The notes beneath the pieces were generated by a model. It was not told where the DNA came from. It saw only the letters and a program-made list of their open reading frames with translations, and ran no database searches. From contig NC_081136.1 of assembly GCF_958295425.1 (NCBI RefSeq), forward strand, positions 29,254,077 through 29,318,076: a stretch of DNA of 64,000 nucleotides. The letters run 5' to 3'. The DNA is from Solea solea. Lineage: Eukaryota > Chordata > Actinopteri > Pleuronectiformes > Soleidae. Position numbers and translations under genes: made by a program. Positions 13,222-26,045 of this stretch are shown one piece after another (position 1 is the stretch's first letter; every line of letters starts with the position of its first letter).

Positions 13222-16200
13222 AACTAACATGAGAAGTCAAAAATGACAAAGAAAGTGAGTCATTCACTAAATCAGCTCTGGATTTGGGTCCAGATTTGCC
13301 TCCTCTCAAGCTGTCAGGTGGCACACGGGTCCAAAAGGATTTGGTGGTGGCACTTCCAGCACAGATGAGGTGGAGACCAAAAACGCAGCGATGCGAGTAC
13401 AGTTTTATGCCCGGCGCTTACATGAATCAAATGTTCAATATATTTCACACATCTGTTGTTCATGCTTCACATGAGAGCCCGCGCTGGCAGCGCGACATCA
13501 ATTAGGACGCCAACCAGAGCCCGTTTACCGCAAGCTACAATATTGTCGTGTGCACCAAAATAGTTCCCATTGTAGTTGGACTTGACACTTAAATAAACCC
13601 TTTTGACGACGGCACAAAAGAATCCACAGTCCCTCTTTCAGTGAAAGACGAAAAAACAGACTATTTTGGGATTAGTTATGAATCTGACAAAGATTTTAGG
13701 CTCATTAAAATCACTCTGTCATTTAATATTTACCACCTCCCCCAAATTATTTGCAGCTTGGCAGCCATCTTGAAAAGAAACTTGGTAGAGCCAATTTTAA
13801 AATGAAAGAAAAATAAATGTGGCCCATTAATAATCCACCCGGAAAATGCCTGATCTTTCTAATATTTAACAGAAGCACCTCAGATGATGGCTGAAGATCA
13901 AAAATGTATTTTGGATCTTTGCAGTATAGGGAGAGGAGAACTAAGGAATAAGAAGCACATAGCAGTTCTAAATAAGAGTGTGCGATTCAACTGTAATGTT
14001 CAGTATTACCCAAAAAGGGTTTCAAATCCCATATTATTTGATAAAAAACTGTTGTGGGGTTAAGTGTTATACCTTAATTCCTAATGTTCCTTTTTCCTTT
14101 TGATGTTAACATGCTGAGTGAGAGCCAGAGAGTCATGTTGGTGCTCTGAAATTCAACATAAATAAATACAGCAGCCAGAAAGTAAAGACAGAAGAGTATA
14201 TATATGGTAAGAACTGTAGGATTTGACTAAAAATGTGTATTAGGTTGCCACAATGAGATTAAACTCAAAAATTAAAAAAATAAAGTTGGAATATCATGTT
14301 GTCGTGGTTGGAATGTTAATATGAGTTTTTCATGGCATATTTTTTTCTTCACGCGTAGCCCTAATAGATTCAATATTCAAAGTGTTTATTGTCATATGCA
14401 TGGATGAAGACTGACGTCCATTGTATCAATATAAAATGTCATCAAAAAGCACTGAAGATCAAATTGTAAGATGATCTTTCGGTTCCATTTCAATGTATGT
14501 GGTTATTCTGCCTGGATTCAGTCAGAATTAAAAAGACATCTGAGTAAGTTATGGTTGTATGTTCTGATGCAGAGGATGCAGCATAGTCTTATCATCCCCA
14601 CCAGTGAGACACAGGTTCAAACAGGTTCAGCCGTCTACCTTGAGACAGTATTTTGCCTCGGGCTAAAGAAAGTGTCTTTCAGACGAATGCTACAGGCATC
14701 AAAGAGGCAGATGGCCAGCATAGGCAGTCTGCCATCAAAAAGGGAATACTGACACTCTCACTCATATTTTTGAGCTACTTTTGACTATATATTTAGCCTG
14801 AGTGCTCATTTATTCACTCGGAGCTCATTTATATAAGAGGTGGATCTAATTCTGTTCAAATTCTCCCTTACCGCGTTATATCTCAGGAAAGATGGATAAT
14901 CTTTAAAAAAAAAAAAAAAAAAGACGTAAGTAGTGATGGCTTCTATGAGTACACACATTTTGGCGCAGATCACAAGGCTAGTTCCTTTTCCTATTTATTG
15001 TTCTGGTATAAGAGCCAGACAGACGTGTGTAGGATTGTTTGGCCTTGGTTAATTATTGTAGTTTTTTTTTTTTTTTTACTGCATTTGCCAATTAGACTCC
15101 TGTAGACGTGTTTGTCCTGTTCTGAAGAAGCACAGTAACCACATAAGAAATGAAAAGTAATGTACAACTCATGAGACCAACAGTTCTTGGTGTACTGTAC
15201 GTGTCATTGTGTAACCCTGTATGTGCATTAATGTTGCTTATGTTAAATAAAGCCTGCCTGCAGAGTCGAGTTGGTAATAAGCCAGTGGCTACAATCTGGC
15301 AAATTTACACGTGCATCTTCCTTAGTGTGTACTGTTGCTATTTAAAAAGTAAATAAATAAATAATAAACTTATATATAACTTACTTTCAAATGAGAGTTG
15401 AAGCCAGGATGACAGTGGTAAGCCACAAAAGGTTTGATATGTTTGAAAGGAAACATTGATTTCTGTGATTTAACTCACTGTAACTGGGGTTACTGACCAC
15501 ATGGCGACAATAATGAAACATTGAGATCTATGTTGAGTAGTTCTATAGTAGACTATTTCAAACGACAAAGCAACACAATTATTATTCAAGCTGACAACAA
15601 TATAATATATGTAAGGAATGTATTATATAAAGACATAAAATGATCATGGTGTGTCTCCAGAAATTGAGGAAACGTGTATCTGCGGGCAACAAACTGTGTT
15701 TGTTTTGCTTTGGTGTTTCGGTCTGTTGCACCGCCCATTAGGAGAAGAAAAATGAGGGTCTGCGGCAGAGATACGTTAAAAAATATAGCCTGAACGGAGC
15801 AGAGAGGAAGGTGAGGATGGACCTTGAACGGACATGCCAGTGTCCACCACTTTTCTCATGGACGGGGAAGACACATAGGGAACCTCAGACAAGTTAAGCG
15901 AACATTCTCCCTCCCTCTCATACCACAATTTGTTGGAAGATATTTAATGTATATAATGTTTTTAATAAGCTCCATTTTTGTTGCCTTGTTGTCTCCTCTG
16001 ATCCTGCGATAATTCTCTGCTGCTGCTCTAAAACAGAAACACTTTCATTCTCTGCCTGTTGCTGACACGCTAACCAATCAGGTTAAACATTAAATAGGTT
16101 TAATATGTCCAAAAATAAAGTGGGATTTGCAACTGTTCCCATAATTTTTGCAGCTTTTGTTGCTTAAGAGGATATTTGAACCTTATTAATATAGTATAGA

Positions 16201-19200
16201 ACTAGATAATAGTGTTAGTGGTTAGCTTTGCTGTGCAACTAAGCAGCCTAACAAGCTGCTCGGAAGACTCGATTTTGTCTTATTGCTTAAATGATTGTTT
16301 ATTTGGTTAAAGAGACAGAAATCAAAGAGGCTGGACGAGAACAATGCACAACAACGGGAACTCTTTCTGTAACTGCTGATTAGAGCAATGACACTAATCC
16401 AGCTGCAAACACCAAAGGTTTCACGTGGACAGGAACATAAACATGTGGTTTGTTCTCCGCTGCCAAAGGTCTTGCGAAAACCTCTGAGGCCTTGTTCCCA
16501 CGATGACAGCATTTGGCAGCCGTCTCAATTATTACGCCTGTGAGACAACAGAGGGGGTCATTTGCCAGCCAATCTTAGCTTGGTTCCACATTGTTCCATA
16601 CTTTGTGATGTCTCGCTTCGCGAGCTCGGAGAAGGGATGAGGTCTCCCTGGCAACGGTGCAAGATGCTGTGCAGGACACGTCACTGTTCTGCTCCTCAGA
16701 CACACAATATTATTTGCAGTGTTCACCATTCATTTTAACTCCAGGGAAGACCAGCAGACCAAGGAGGCTTCTGTGTTTCATGCACTGTTAGGCTGTCGGA
16801 GAGCTCTTCACAGCTGACACCTACCAGTCCTGTCCACAGCATCCATGAGTGGATAACCCTGTTTTTCCATGGAGAGCCAAAGCTTCCCATGGGACTGGCA
16901 TTGTGATAGAAAACAGCGTTCAAACCAACTAATACACTGTCAACAAAGGCAGTTGGTTTGTGCATATAATGGGTCAATAAATAGGCAGTTCTGTCCATTG
17001 TCTTTAGCACTTTTTGAATTGACAAACCTCTGTAGAAAATGAGTTGGCGAAGCGTGAAAACAAACAAGCGTTATGGGTTTTTTTTTTCTTCCACTCTGAA
17101 CACTTGTGTCACCTTGTAGACAGTTTGCCTCACAGCGCGAGAGAGAGCGAGAGGAGTTTGGAAATGAACAGGTCCAGATTGAGCTTTCCATTATCTCCCG
17201 CTTGATCAGTTCTCAAATTGCAATATTTCGCCAAGACAAATTTGTTCCGCCATGCTTTGCAGGTTTTTAGGTTGGATTGTTTCATTCTGTGCTGAAACGG
17301 GGGAAAAGTAATTTTATGGATTGTTTTACTCAATCATGTTATGCCGAAATGAGCCATTACTGACACTAATATGACAAAAAGCTCATTTTGACCATAAGAG
17401 CTCATATTTCCCAGCCTCAATGAAGCAAGTCATATTTACATGATAAAGACTTATTCATCAACTAGACCTCCTTATATGTACAGTCCCCTGCACGGCTTTA
17501 ATCACATATAATGCAATATTGTGCCTCCAAGACACTACTGGCAGTGCACAGTCATCTCATTACTCCAAATACTGAACATTTTAATGGGTCACGACAGCAG
17601 CGGTTCCGTCCCTGCAAACAGGTAGAACAGTGTTCTGTTAGGTCACCATTTACACAGGAAAAATATCTCCTCTGACTCCCATTCTATATCTTGTCTGCCA
17701 AATAAAAAAAAAACAGGGAATAAAAGCTGGCTGGAGCCATATCAGAGCCAGATCTTGACCCCTAATGTCCTTGTGGAGTGACTGCAAGATGGACGGTACC
17801 TTTCAAAAGCCATCAATTCATTTCAGGGTGAGGCCAAAGCTAATTTCAACAGCCCGCAATGGATTCGCTGACGGATTACACAGAGCAGTGTTATAGCCGC
17901 ACTCTGCTCCCATATGCCATTTGGCTTGTTTGTACTGCATTACTGATTCTTATTCAAATGTACTTTGCTAATTAGGCCCTACACTAATTATGGGCAATGA
18001 TTGTGTTAACACAAACACGAAAATTGAGAATTGATAAATGCGGAGAGTGAACCACTGACTTCCAAAGTCATCTCATATTTATTCATGTTCCATTGTGGTT
18101 CACTGTACATCAGAGAGAGACAAGCAGCATTAGACACCGAGTGCCAAGAGCAAGAGACCATTAAGTCTTAAGAGGCTCGCAGAAGATGTCTGTAAAGAAT
18201 AAAAAAGGGAGCGAAAGGGAGAATGTGAGAGAGAGCAAAGGAGCCGGAGAGAGCGAGAGAGAAAGGTAGGAGAAAGATAGACTGCAGTGTTCGATCAATA
18301 TTCAAACTGCAAAATGAATTTGACTGGAGCGAGAACTTCTCATCAAATGGGAAAAGAAATTGGATATGAAAGATGACCTGCCATAAAATCCGATATCCTA
18401 CAATGCCATCTGTCAGATAGCGGCCAGGGAATAATGACAACACCTAATGAAAGTTGAGCCCTGGTTCAACAGTGGTTTAAATCAGCTCGCCTGCCTGTGC
18501 TGACTCAGTGCTCTGTCCTCTGTCTAACCCAGCTGGGTGCCACAGAACAAAAGAGTGTGTGGGGGGGGGACATATGGCATTTTCCCAAACACAAACACAC
18601 GATCGGGTCGTTTGATATGAAGAGTCTGACTAACAAGGACGTCAAAGGTCAGATTGCCCCTCACAAATGGCGGTCACTTTCAACAGTGTGGAAACTCCAA
18701 CACTGGCCGTGTAGTTGACAGACAGCCTTCTGAAGTTCATCTCATAGATGCCATTAGTCTTGATCTTTTTATTCACAGCATAACATATCCTTTAACGAAT
18801 GGAGTATTTACTCATGTTTTAATGATCATAGGATCATAGGATAGGATCTCTGAAACATGATAGTGAGATCCCAAAACAAACGTTGAAAGGGAACAGTTGG
18901 AATATCTTGGTGTTTTGGGGGACAGAAAGTTACTCAGTGGAGCATCAGGGGGCGGAGTTTGTAAACTACCGACACATTTAACAACTTCTTTGTATTGGTA
19001 TTGTTAAGGACATGAAAACCAATATCAGCCTTTTTTCCTTTAGATCACAGTTTGCATCATTAATAAAAGACATGTTGCAACCCGAAACAAGTGTCCCAAT
19101 AAGATGGATAATAAATTCTGAAATTCCAAATGGTCGGATTGCAATTTTCCCTATTTTATTTCTGGATCTATAAGCAGAACAAAATATGGTAGACTTTTTT

Positions 19201-21848
19201 TTTCAAATGATCTACCAATAAATGTTTTCATAAGCTAAAGCCAAAGCCATTCAAATACACCATTTCAGTACCCTAAGAGCTCCTTATTTCCATCTTTCTG
19301 ACAGAATCTGGCAACCCATGAGAAGTGTCCAATATTTTAAGTTGATTTATTTTGACCGCTAATGGCCACAGTTCTGTGTACCAACCATTTTTTTATTTTT
19401 TACCCCAGTGAGCACACAAGTGAGAGAGATGACCACACATATTAAAAGCTTCTCTCTCCACCTCCTCTTCCTCGACGCACCCACCTCTGCTCCATTCTTT
19501 GTCAAACAGACAATTTAATATCTGATCCCATCCGAGATCCTCTCGATTTCCATTTCAATCGGAACCTACAACTCTCAGATGGAGGTGGGGAGGAGCAGAC
19601 GTGAGTGGGACAAAAAAAATCTCAGGGAAGAAATGAAGCAGTATTAGACAGATTGTATGGGTGCAAGGTGACTAATGTCAGGGAAAAGGGAGCCTTATAT
19701 CTTAGTGTCTCATTCAAATATATACTCTGCTGTTGTGCTGTCAGCCTAAATCATGGCTCACTGTTTTCTCTGGGCCAAAAGGGGAATTAACAATATTGAA
19801 TCTGCAGTTGAATATTGAACAGCTCCTGGAGTTACTCTTGTCTGACCTAATGCCAACTTTGGAACAGCAATTACGGCCAGAACAGTGGAGGTGGATTTCA
19901 GAGAAGTTTGCAGAACATTTATTCCAAGAAAGTAGTTCAAACATTGGGACACCTTCACAGGATTATAGTCTTCAGTATTCCTCTTTTTGTGAACTGTAAA
20001 GTGAGGAGCACACACTAGTACTACTGCCCTGATAATATTTATGCCATCAGGGGCCAATGAATGTCCAGAAAACACCCTGGGGCTGCTGGAGGATGTATCT
20101 TGGTGCATGTCGTTTGCCACACTTTCATCAGGTGAAGACATTTCGACCTGCGATGCTGCCACATTTTCCTTTTGCCTGTGAGTATCTAAAAGTGGTTTCC
20201 TTGTTAAATATTCATGCTGCCCTTCTTTTTCCGGCTGGCTGAGATTTTTTTTTTTTTTAAGTGCATATCAGAGCTGTATTGGTGTTTAGATGGCGGGGTG
20301 TAAATGGAGGGTGAGGGCCGATAACAGCCGTGTCCGCTACATGAAACACCCAACTCAGATACATGCATCGTACATCAGCAGTGTGATGACTACGTCTGCT
20401 GTTTGTGTGGAGGAGAGCGGACAGAGCGAGAGGGGAGGACAAAATGGTGTGACAGCTCAGCGATCAGTCCTTAGTCAAGGAGTAAAATCGAATACCTCTT
20501 TGTCTTGTGTGTTCTTGCATTAACTTACCCAGCAGCCTCTTACTTAAAACTTGCACATCCTTGAGAATAACCTGCTTGTATTCAGTGCCATTATAATCTT
20601 CTGTTGAACTTACTTTGAATTGACAAAAGAAGCTTCACAGCTTGGACTAAGCAGAAATCATGTTTTAATCAAGGATGATATAAGGATCCCGCCCCCCCGT
20701 GAGTGTTTTTAAAGTTTACAGTAATGTTCTTCGAAATAGCTTAACTGCATGGTAATTGGAGGCTGTGCTAGCCAAGAGAAGGGGCACATTCTTTTTTTTT
20801 AATAAATCTTTTAGGTAAAAGCGAGCTTCAGTGTGGGCCTTTTCTTTTTATGCAAACAAGACAGAAGAGATATGTAGTGTGGTGTCAGCAAACTGCTTGT
20901 GGCTCTCTCCTTTGATTCCACTCTCGGAATTAAAAATTGCATTTCTTAAAATTCAATTCGCTGAGCAACGATAATGCAATATTAAGGACGTGAAACTGCC
21001 TGCCAGGTGACATGAAGCTCAAAGAGATGTTAAATGTGCACGAGGCACCAAAGTACTCGTGTAGACACAGAGAAAGCACTCGAGACATGTCAGGGACATA
21101 ATGGACATCGATCGGGAGCCTCCCTAAACAAAAGGAAGTCGACGGGAGAAGAACAACTTGTTGATTTTTGTTTTTATCACAACAGTCAGAGGTACAAACT
21201 CAACAGTTAACCTTGAGCTATGAATGAAAACAAATCAACACCCGCATTAGCCATTATCAGTGTACGAGTCATTAACAATATTATTTTGGGCGTAGTAGGG
21301 GACAATAGGCCACGGGAGGTTTTAGGTGGAGGAATTAAACTCACAAATCACGTTCTATCTGCCATTTCTATTGGCACCACGTTAGCAATAAACACAAACT
21401 CATTATTGCAGTGCACTTCCTTGGCCTATAAATGTCTCCATCGCCGAGACAGGTAATAGTGTTGAGCAAAGCTTTACATCACTGTTCGGTGTGTGATTGG
21501 CCAGAAGGGAACACGTTCAGCATCTGTGTGTGTTTTCCACAAAAATGGCTAAAATGGTAGCTGCACTGGCTTGCAGGTTATTTGATTAGGGCTCCATGGG
21601 GACCAATAAGACCGCTACAGAGAACAGAGGGGGAGAGGGGGGAGAAGAAGAGTGTGCTGTTGATGTGAATGAACTACCAAAGGCAAATAATATTTACTGA
21701 AGGAATAGCTCAACATTAATCTATGAGTTTGACAAGACTCTCCGTTCTATTTGTCTCATCATGGAACTGTAGCTTAACTAAGCATGGGGAGCCAGCAAAG
21801 CATGTCAAAGGAGAGTAAAGGAAATAAAAATCAAAATAACACCAATAT

Positions 21849-22158
21849 AGAGCTGCAACGATTATCCGATCACTAAATGAATCGAGGATTTGAGTGTTAT
21901 TTCAATAATTACAGCAAGTTCTCAGCTTTTTCAGCTTCTTAAATGTGAATATTTTCTGGTTTCTTTAACAAATAAATAATTCAAACGCGAATCATTTTTG
22001 GTTTGTCGACAAAACAAGACATCCGAGAACATCCAGATTTGGTAAACAGCGGTCAACATTTTTTCTATATTTTATGACTTTTTTCAGACCAAATGTTGCA
22101 GAGGGGAAAATAGTCAACAGATGAATCCACTATGGAAATAGTCGTTAGGTGCAGCTCT
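21849..22158. mobile_element. Non-autonomous DNA element with AGAGCTGCA termini
   Basis: It starts AGAGCTGCAACGATTA and ends TCGTTAGGTGCAGCTCT, imperfect inverted ends typical of a very common fish element. The flanks ACCAATAT and ACCAGTAT could be a decayed 8-base target duplication. The interior is AT-rich with no frame. Confidence 0.6.
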
Positions 22159-22237
22159 ATACCAGTATAAGTTTTGATTGAACATTTGATTGATTCATAG
22201 CAGCGTCTAGCATTGGTGCTTAGGCCACAAGGTCAGT

Positions 22238-22275
22238 CACATGTTCTCCCCGTGTGTGTAGGGGTTCTCTCGTGT
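22238..22275 (+). repeat. SINE/L2-tail type dispersed repeat, short forward piece
   Basis: CATGTTCTCCCCGTGTGTGT matches the forward strand of a common fish repeat. It ends abruptly where a reverse-oriented piece of the same repeat begins. Confidence 0.55.
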
Positions 22276-22277
22276 GG

Positions 22278-22430
22278 GTGAATCCCAGCTGACATGGTGC
22301 AAAAGGCTGGGAATACACCCTGGACAGGTCGCCAGTCCATCACAGGGCCACATAGGAACAAACAACCATCCAATTTGTCTAATCCCCAAATGCTTTTGGA
22401 CTGTGGGAGGAAACCCGGAGAAAACTAAGT
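22278..22430 (-). repeat. SINE/L2-tail type dispersed repeat, reverse piece
   Basis: AATCCCAGCTGACATGG, CCCTGGACAGGTCGCCAGTC and GGACTGTGGGAGGAAAC are diagnostic segments of the repeat in reverse orientation. The family is dispersed in percomorph introns; its exact Repbase name cannot be given here. Confidence 0.65.
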
Positions 22431-22544
22431 CAAGTTACTGCGACTGAAAATAAAAGAAAAGAAAGGTGAAAAGCAATGCCCACTCTGTCTCTCACCTGTC
22501 ACTTCCCCCTAGATTTACTGTAGCATCGTGAAGGGCCAAACAGG

Positions 22545-22740
22545 GGATGCAATTACTAGAATTGTTGCCTGACAGCTAGAAGGTTGCCAGTTCAGATCCC
22601 TGGTTGAAAGGGATCCACACTTTTCTGCGTGGAGTTCCCTACAAGTACTTCTGGCTTCCTCCCACAATCCTAAGACATGCAGTTCTGGATTTGGGTTAAT
22701 CGGACACTCTAAATTCACCGTAGGTGTGAGAGGGAGAGAA
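22545..22740 (+). repeat. SINE/L2-tail type dispersed repeat, forward copy
   Basis: It includes GTTGCCTGACAGCTAGAAGG, a tRNA B-box-like GTTCAGATCCC, CTTCCTCCCACAATCCTAAG and CTCTAAATTCACCGTAGGTG. It is diverged and lacks a clear tail. Confidence 0.6.
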
Positions 22741-23988
22741 CTCACATTACTTGTGAATACTGAACTCATTTGACAATGTTTGAATGCAACAGACGAGGCA
22801 ATCTCTGCAAGGCGGCAGCAAAAGAATCGAATATTTCACAATGTTTTAAACTATTCCATAAATTTACAAGAGTATATTACACTTTTACGATTAATTGTAC
22901 ATGACAGTGGTTTCCTAACACAGCCCACTATGTGGTATTTTCTTTTAAAAGGGGATCAAACATTAATAGATTTTTTTTTCTTCCTTTTTTTTTTTTCATT
23001 AATAGATTTTTTTCTCGCCACAAATGGAAAGCATCCAATCACTTAGCAAATAATCTCATCTTGTTGGGTCTTTGACCTTGAAACCAGAAATGAATACAAA
23101 GGCAAGTTTTATAATTCAAGTCCAGGTGGTGGGATGCCCCCAAAGTTGACTCCTACACTTTGGTGAGTCAACACAGAGACAGACCTCATATTCATGCTGA
23201 GAAGCAGAGACCTCAACCAACTCACTGACTTAAAGCACACTTGCCACATCAGAGCATCACACAGTCACTAATGAATGACAGCGCTAATTAGCCTCCTTTC
23301 TTTCTTGAGCCTCCCACTCCCTTAACACAGGATCACAGAATGAGGGTCGGTCATTCTCAGTGCGGAGGGCAGACTATTCACCAGAGAGCCCTTTACTGCC
23401 GAAATCACCAAGATGCCAGTGAGCAGCTTGTCTGATTAGCACTGATTACTCTCTAATTGGAGTTCTCCAAAACACGATGACCTCTGCTTTGTTGACTGAT
23501 GGGATTAATCAGAGACTGACAGAATTAGAAATCCCAACTGGATTCATCCCGTCCTCATTATTTAGAGGCGGCAAAGCTCAGCCTCCTGCCCCTCGCCATC
23601 CCGCCTCCTTTCTTGTGAGATGGTGACGGCTCAGCAAATTATTTCAGATACTATTAATTTTCTTTGGCGATTGCTCTAAGACAGCAAAGGGAGGCTCAGC
23701 TTCCTCTGAAATGTCGTCAAATATATGTGCTGTGTCGTATTTACACTTCAATGCTCAACATGCGCTAAAAGGGATCGTCTCACATGAATTTCCTTTTCCC
23801 GTAAACACCCTCCGCATTAAAACCACTTGAAGCTCAGCTTCAACTGTTCCCTATGTGTGGTGAGCTCGACGCTGGGCTTCTGCATGATGATTGGAGGAAC
23901 TGTCTGAAAGGGGGAACCAGTTTTTGATTGACAACGTTGCAGCAGAGCCCTTTCTGTCTCAGTCCTGCGCAGATTTTGCGAGGGAAGT
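22741..23988. other. Gene-free stretch
   Basis: A direct repeat of CATTAATAGATTTTTTT (22961 and 22997) is separated by a T/C run. Nothing else recognised. Confidence 0.65.
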
Positions 23989-24491
23989 CTGTAGACCAGG
24001 GGTGTCAAACTCAAATGATCTGGGGGCCAATGAGCATCTAGTCTGGTCAAGCGGGGGCCGACATAGAGGAAATAAAAGTGGAAAAAACAACTATTTAGTA
24101 GCCGGTGGGCAATATAAGATATTCATTATGATATTAGACAGAATTGCAAAGTAAAAGTGCTTGTTTTGATATAAAATGATTCACAATAAAAACATATTTA
24201 TGAGGCACAAAAACGGAGAGTTTAATTGAAAATTTTGAAAATAATGACGAGGATAATTGTGATTAGAACAGCTTAAGTATATGTAATTTTATGTTGAGTG
24301 TAACACATTCAATAAACCAATGATAACAACCGAATGTCTTATTACTATTATAAATATATTGCCGCCAAATACATTTAGTCTTATATTCTGTCTCTATTCC
24401 ATCACCTCGCACAGTGGTGGGCGGGCCGTATGTAATTGATTGGAGGGCCACATGGGGCGCCCGGGCCACCAGTTTGACACATGCTGTAGAC
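23989..24491 (+). mobile_element. Non-autonomous hAT-type element with perfect 8-bp target duplication
   Basis: The element spans 23997-24483 (487 bases). It begins CAGGGGTGTCAAACTCA and ends GTTTGACACATG, which are inverted terminal repeats of the hAT type. The 8-base sequence CTGTAGAC lies at both 23989-23996 and 24484-24491, as expected for hAT insertion. The interior is AT-rich with no transposase frame, so this is a MITE that relied on a transposase made elsewhere. The intact duplication argues for relatively modest age. Confidence 0.85.
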
Positions 24492-25927
24492 TAATAGCTT
24501 TCAGTTTTACAAAATAATCGTGTGTCGTTGTTCTAGTTGTTCGCTTGCAGAATTTATGTATAAAAAACTGGCCGTGACAACGAGCTTCCTGTTTCACAGA
24601 CCAGCAACCGCCACAAACATAGTGTGTGAGAACCCCATGTGAAACATGGCCATGGTGCTTTCCACCTTCTCTTGATTTTAAAGTTTTACCCTGTACTTAC
24701 ATCAGAAAAAAAAAGAAAGACAAGATGATGCTTTACATATAGATCTTGTGAAGATGCAGCAGGTTGATTAAGGCAAAGACACTTTAAACCTACAATCAGT
24801 AAGGGTATTTTAAATGACTACTTTACTGATTTTTCTCTCAGGGATCCCGTTTACATACACCATTACACCCATCAATAGGCAGACTCCATCCCAAATCTTG
24901 GCACAATCACAGACTTTTTTTCCAGGTTCCTCTGTTGTAAGTGATGAAAAGAATATTTAGAGATCTCTGGGATGAAATGGATTTGTCCTTGAGTAGGTTG
25001 AGCCTTTTAAACATGTGTCTATTGTCAAAAAAACACTGGATGTTACGGCTTTGATAGATTGACAGATTAGGTTAAAAATAGACAAAGTATCAGCAAAGTA
25101 GCTGATGACTAACTGAAGTACGGCCTGGGCAGGCAAAAGATGACAAGGGTTTTGAAACCAACAAACCTTTAATTGCGAGTGACCTGACAAGCACAACAAC
25201 AGATGGCATGACAGGAATCCTCAGATGTGGAAAGAGACAACAGAGAGCACTAAGGACTGGAACAGTTACAAATGTAGACAGGTACAAAGACAGAAACACA
25301 GATGCAATGTCGGCTCTGACGTGACGAGCAGAAACCAGCCAGCAAGAGAGAGGACGGAACAGATGCTCGGGGATGGGGACTGGGCCCACAGACGAGTGTG
25401 TTGTCAATGCAATAAGGTTGACGGCAACATCACAGATTCCTCTTAAGAACCCGATCAGCTACGTGAGCCGACCCATGGGACGCGTAACAAGCAGCCAGTG
25501 CGGGCGTATGGCAGAGAAAGACCAAGTTTCTCATAATCTCGCTGACATCTGTCAGCCCTCTAAATTTGTACCACTCAGCCAATGCTATTCGCAAAATTGC
25601 CCCCGCAGATGTCACACATTATTGAGATTGTTTTAGTTTCCCCAGATTATTTAAAACTGCCGAGGAAATATGCTTCATCACTCTCTTGGCAAGAGTTAGC
25701 CTAGCCTGACACGACAGGCGGAATGAAAGCTAACCTGCAATCGCTTTTGATGACATATACATTTTTTACCAAATACCCTGTTTATGATGTTTACAATAAC
25801 TCATATTAAATGGGGAGATCGCCAGTATAAGGAAAAAACACTATAAAACCTGTATAAATGTAGAAACCTCTGGTATTTAAGCAGTCTTTATTAAGAATAT
25901 TAAGAAGGGTTACATCTCCTCTGTTAT
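24492..25927. other. Gene-free stretch
   Basis: Opposed frames of 105 (-) and 87 (+) codons around 25090-25636 show no family features. Confidence 0.65.
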
Positions 25928-26045
25928 GGCTTCCCTTTCATATTTAACAAATTAGGATATAATACATGCTAATTTGTTAAATTAGGATGTATTTAACAAA
26001 TTAGGATATAATACATGCTAATTTGTTAAATATGAAAGGGAAGCC
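25928..26045. repeat. 118-bp nested palindrome (foldback)
   Basis: The outer arms are perfect 28-bp complements, 25928-25955 and 26018-26045 (GGCTTCCCTTTCATATTTAA...). Inside, an identical 41-bp unit that is itself a hairpin sequence (ATTTAACAAATTAG ... CTAATTTGTTAAAT) occurs at 25942-25982 and 25991-26031, separated by eight bases. It may be a MITE end-to-end duplication. No known family recognised. Confidence 0.85.

Larger units (their letters stand above)
8952..21848. other. Long gene-free stretch
   Basis: Nearly 13 kb with only simple repeats (9371, 12034, 13209, A18 at 14905, T16 at 15062) and no full transposon that I recognise. The longest frames (110 codons - at 16735, 134 codons - at 19758, 88 codons + at 19733) carry no known motif. 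Low transposon load here compared with 21.8-30.6 kb is notable. Confidence 0.65.

Noticed and set aside
16735..17067. 110-codon minus-strand ORF
   Set aside because: No recognisable motif, no splice or promoter context; expected by chance in 64 kb.
22590..22610. tRNA B-box-like GTTCAGATCCC
   Set aside because: Part of a SINE-like repeat; no cloverleaf can be formed around it.
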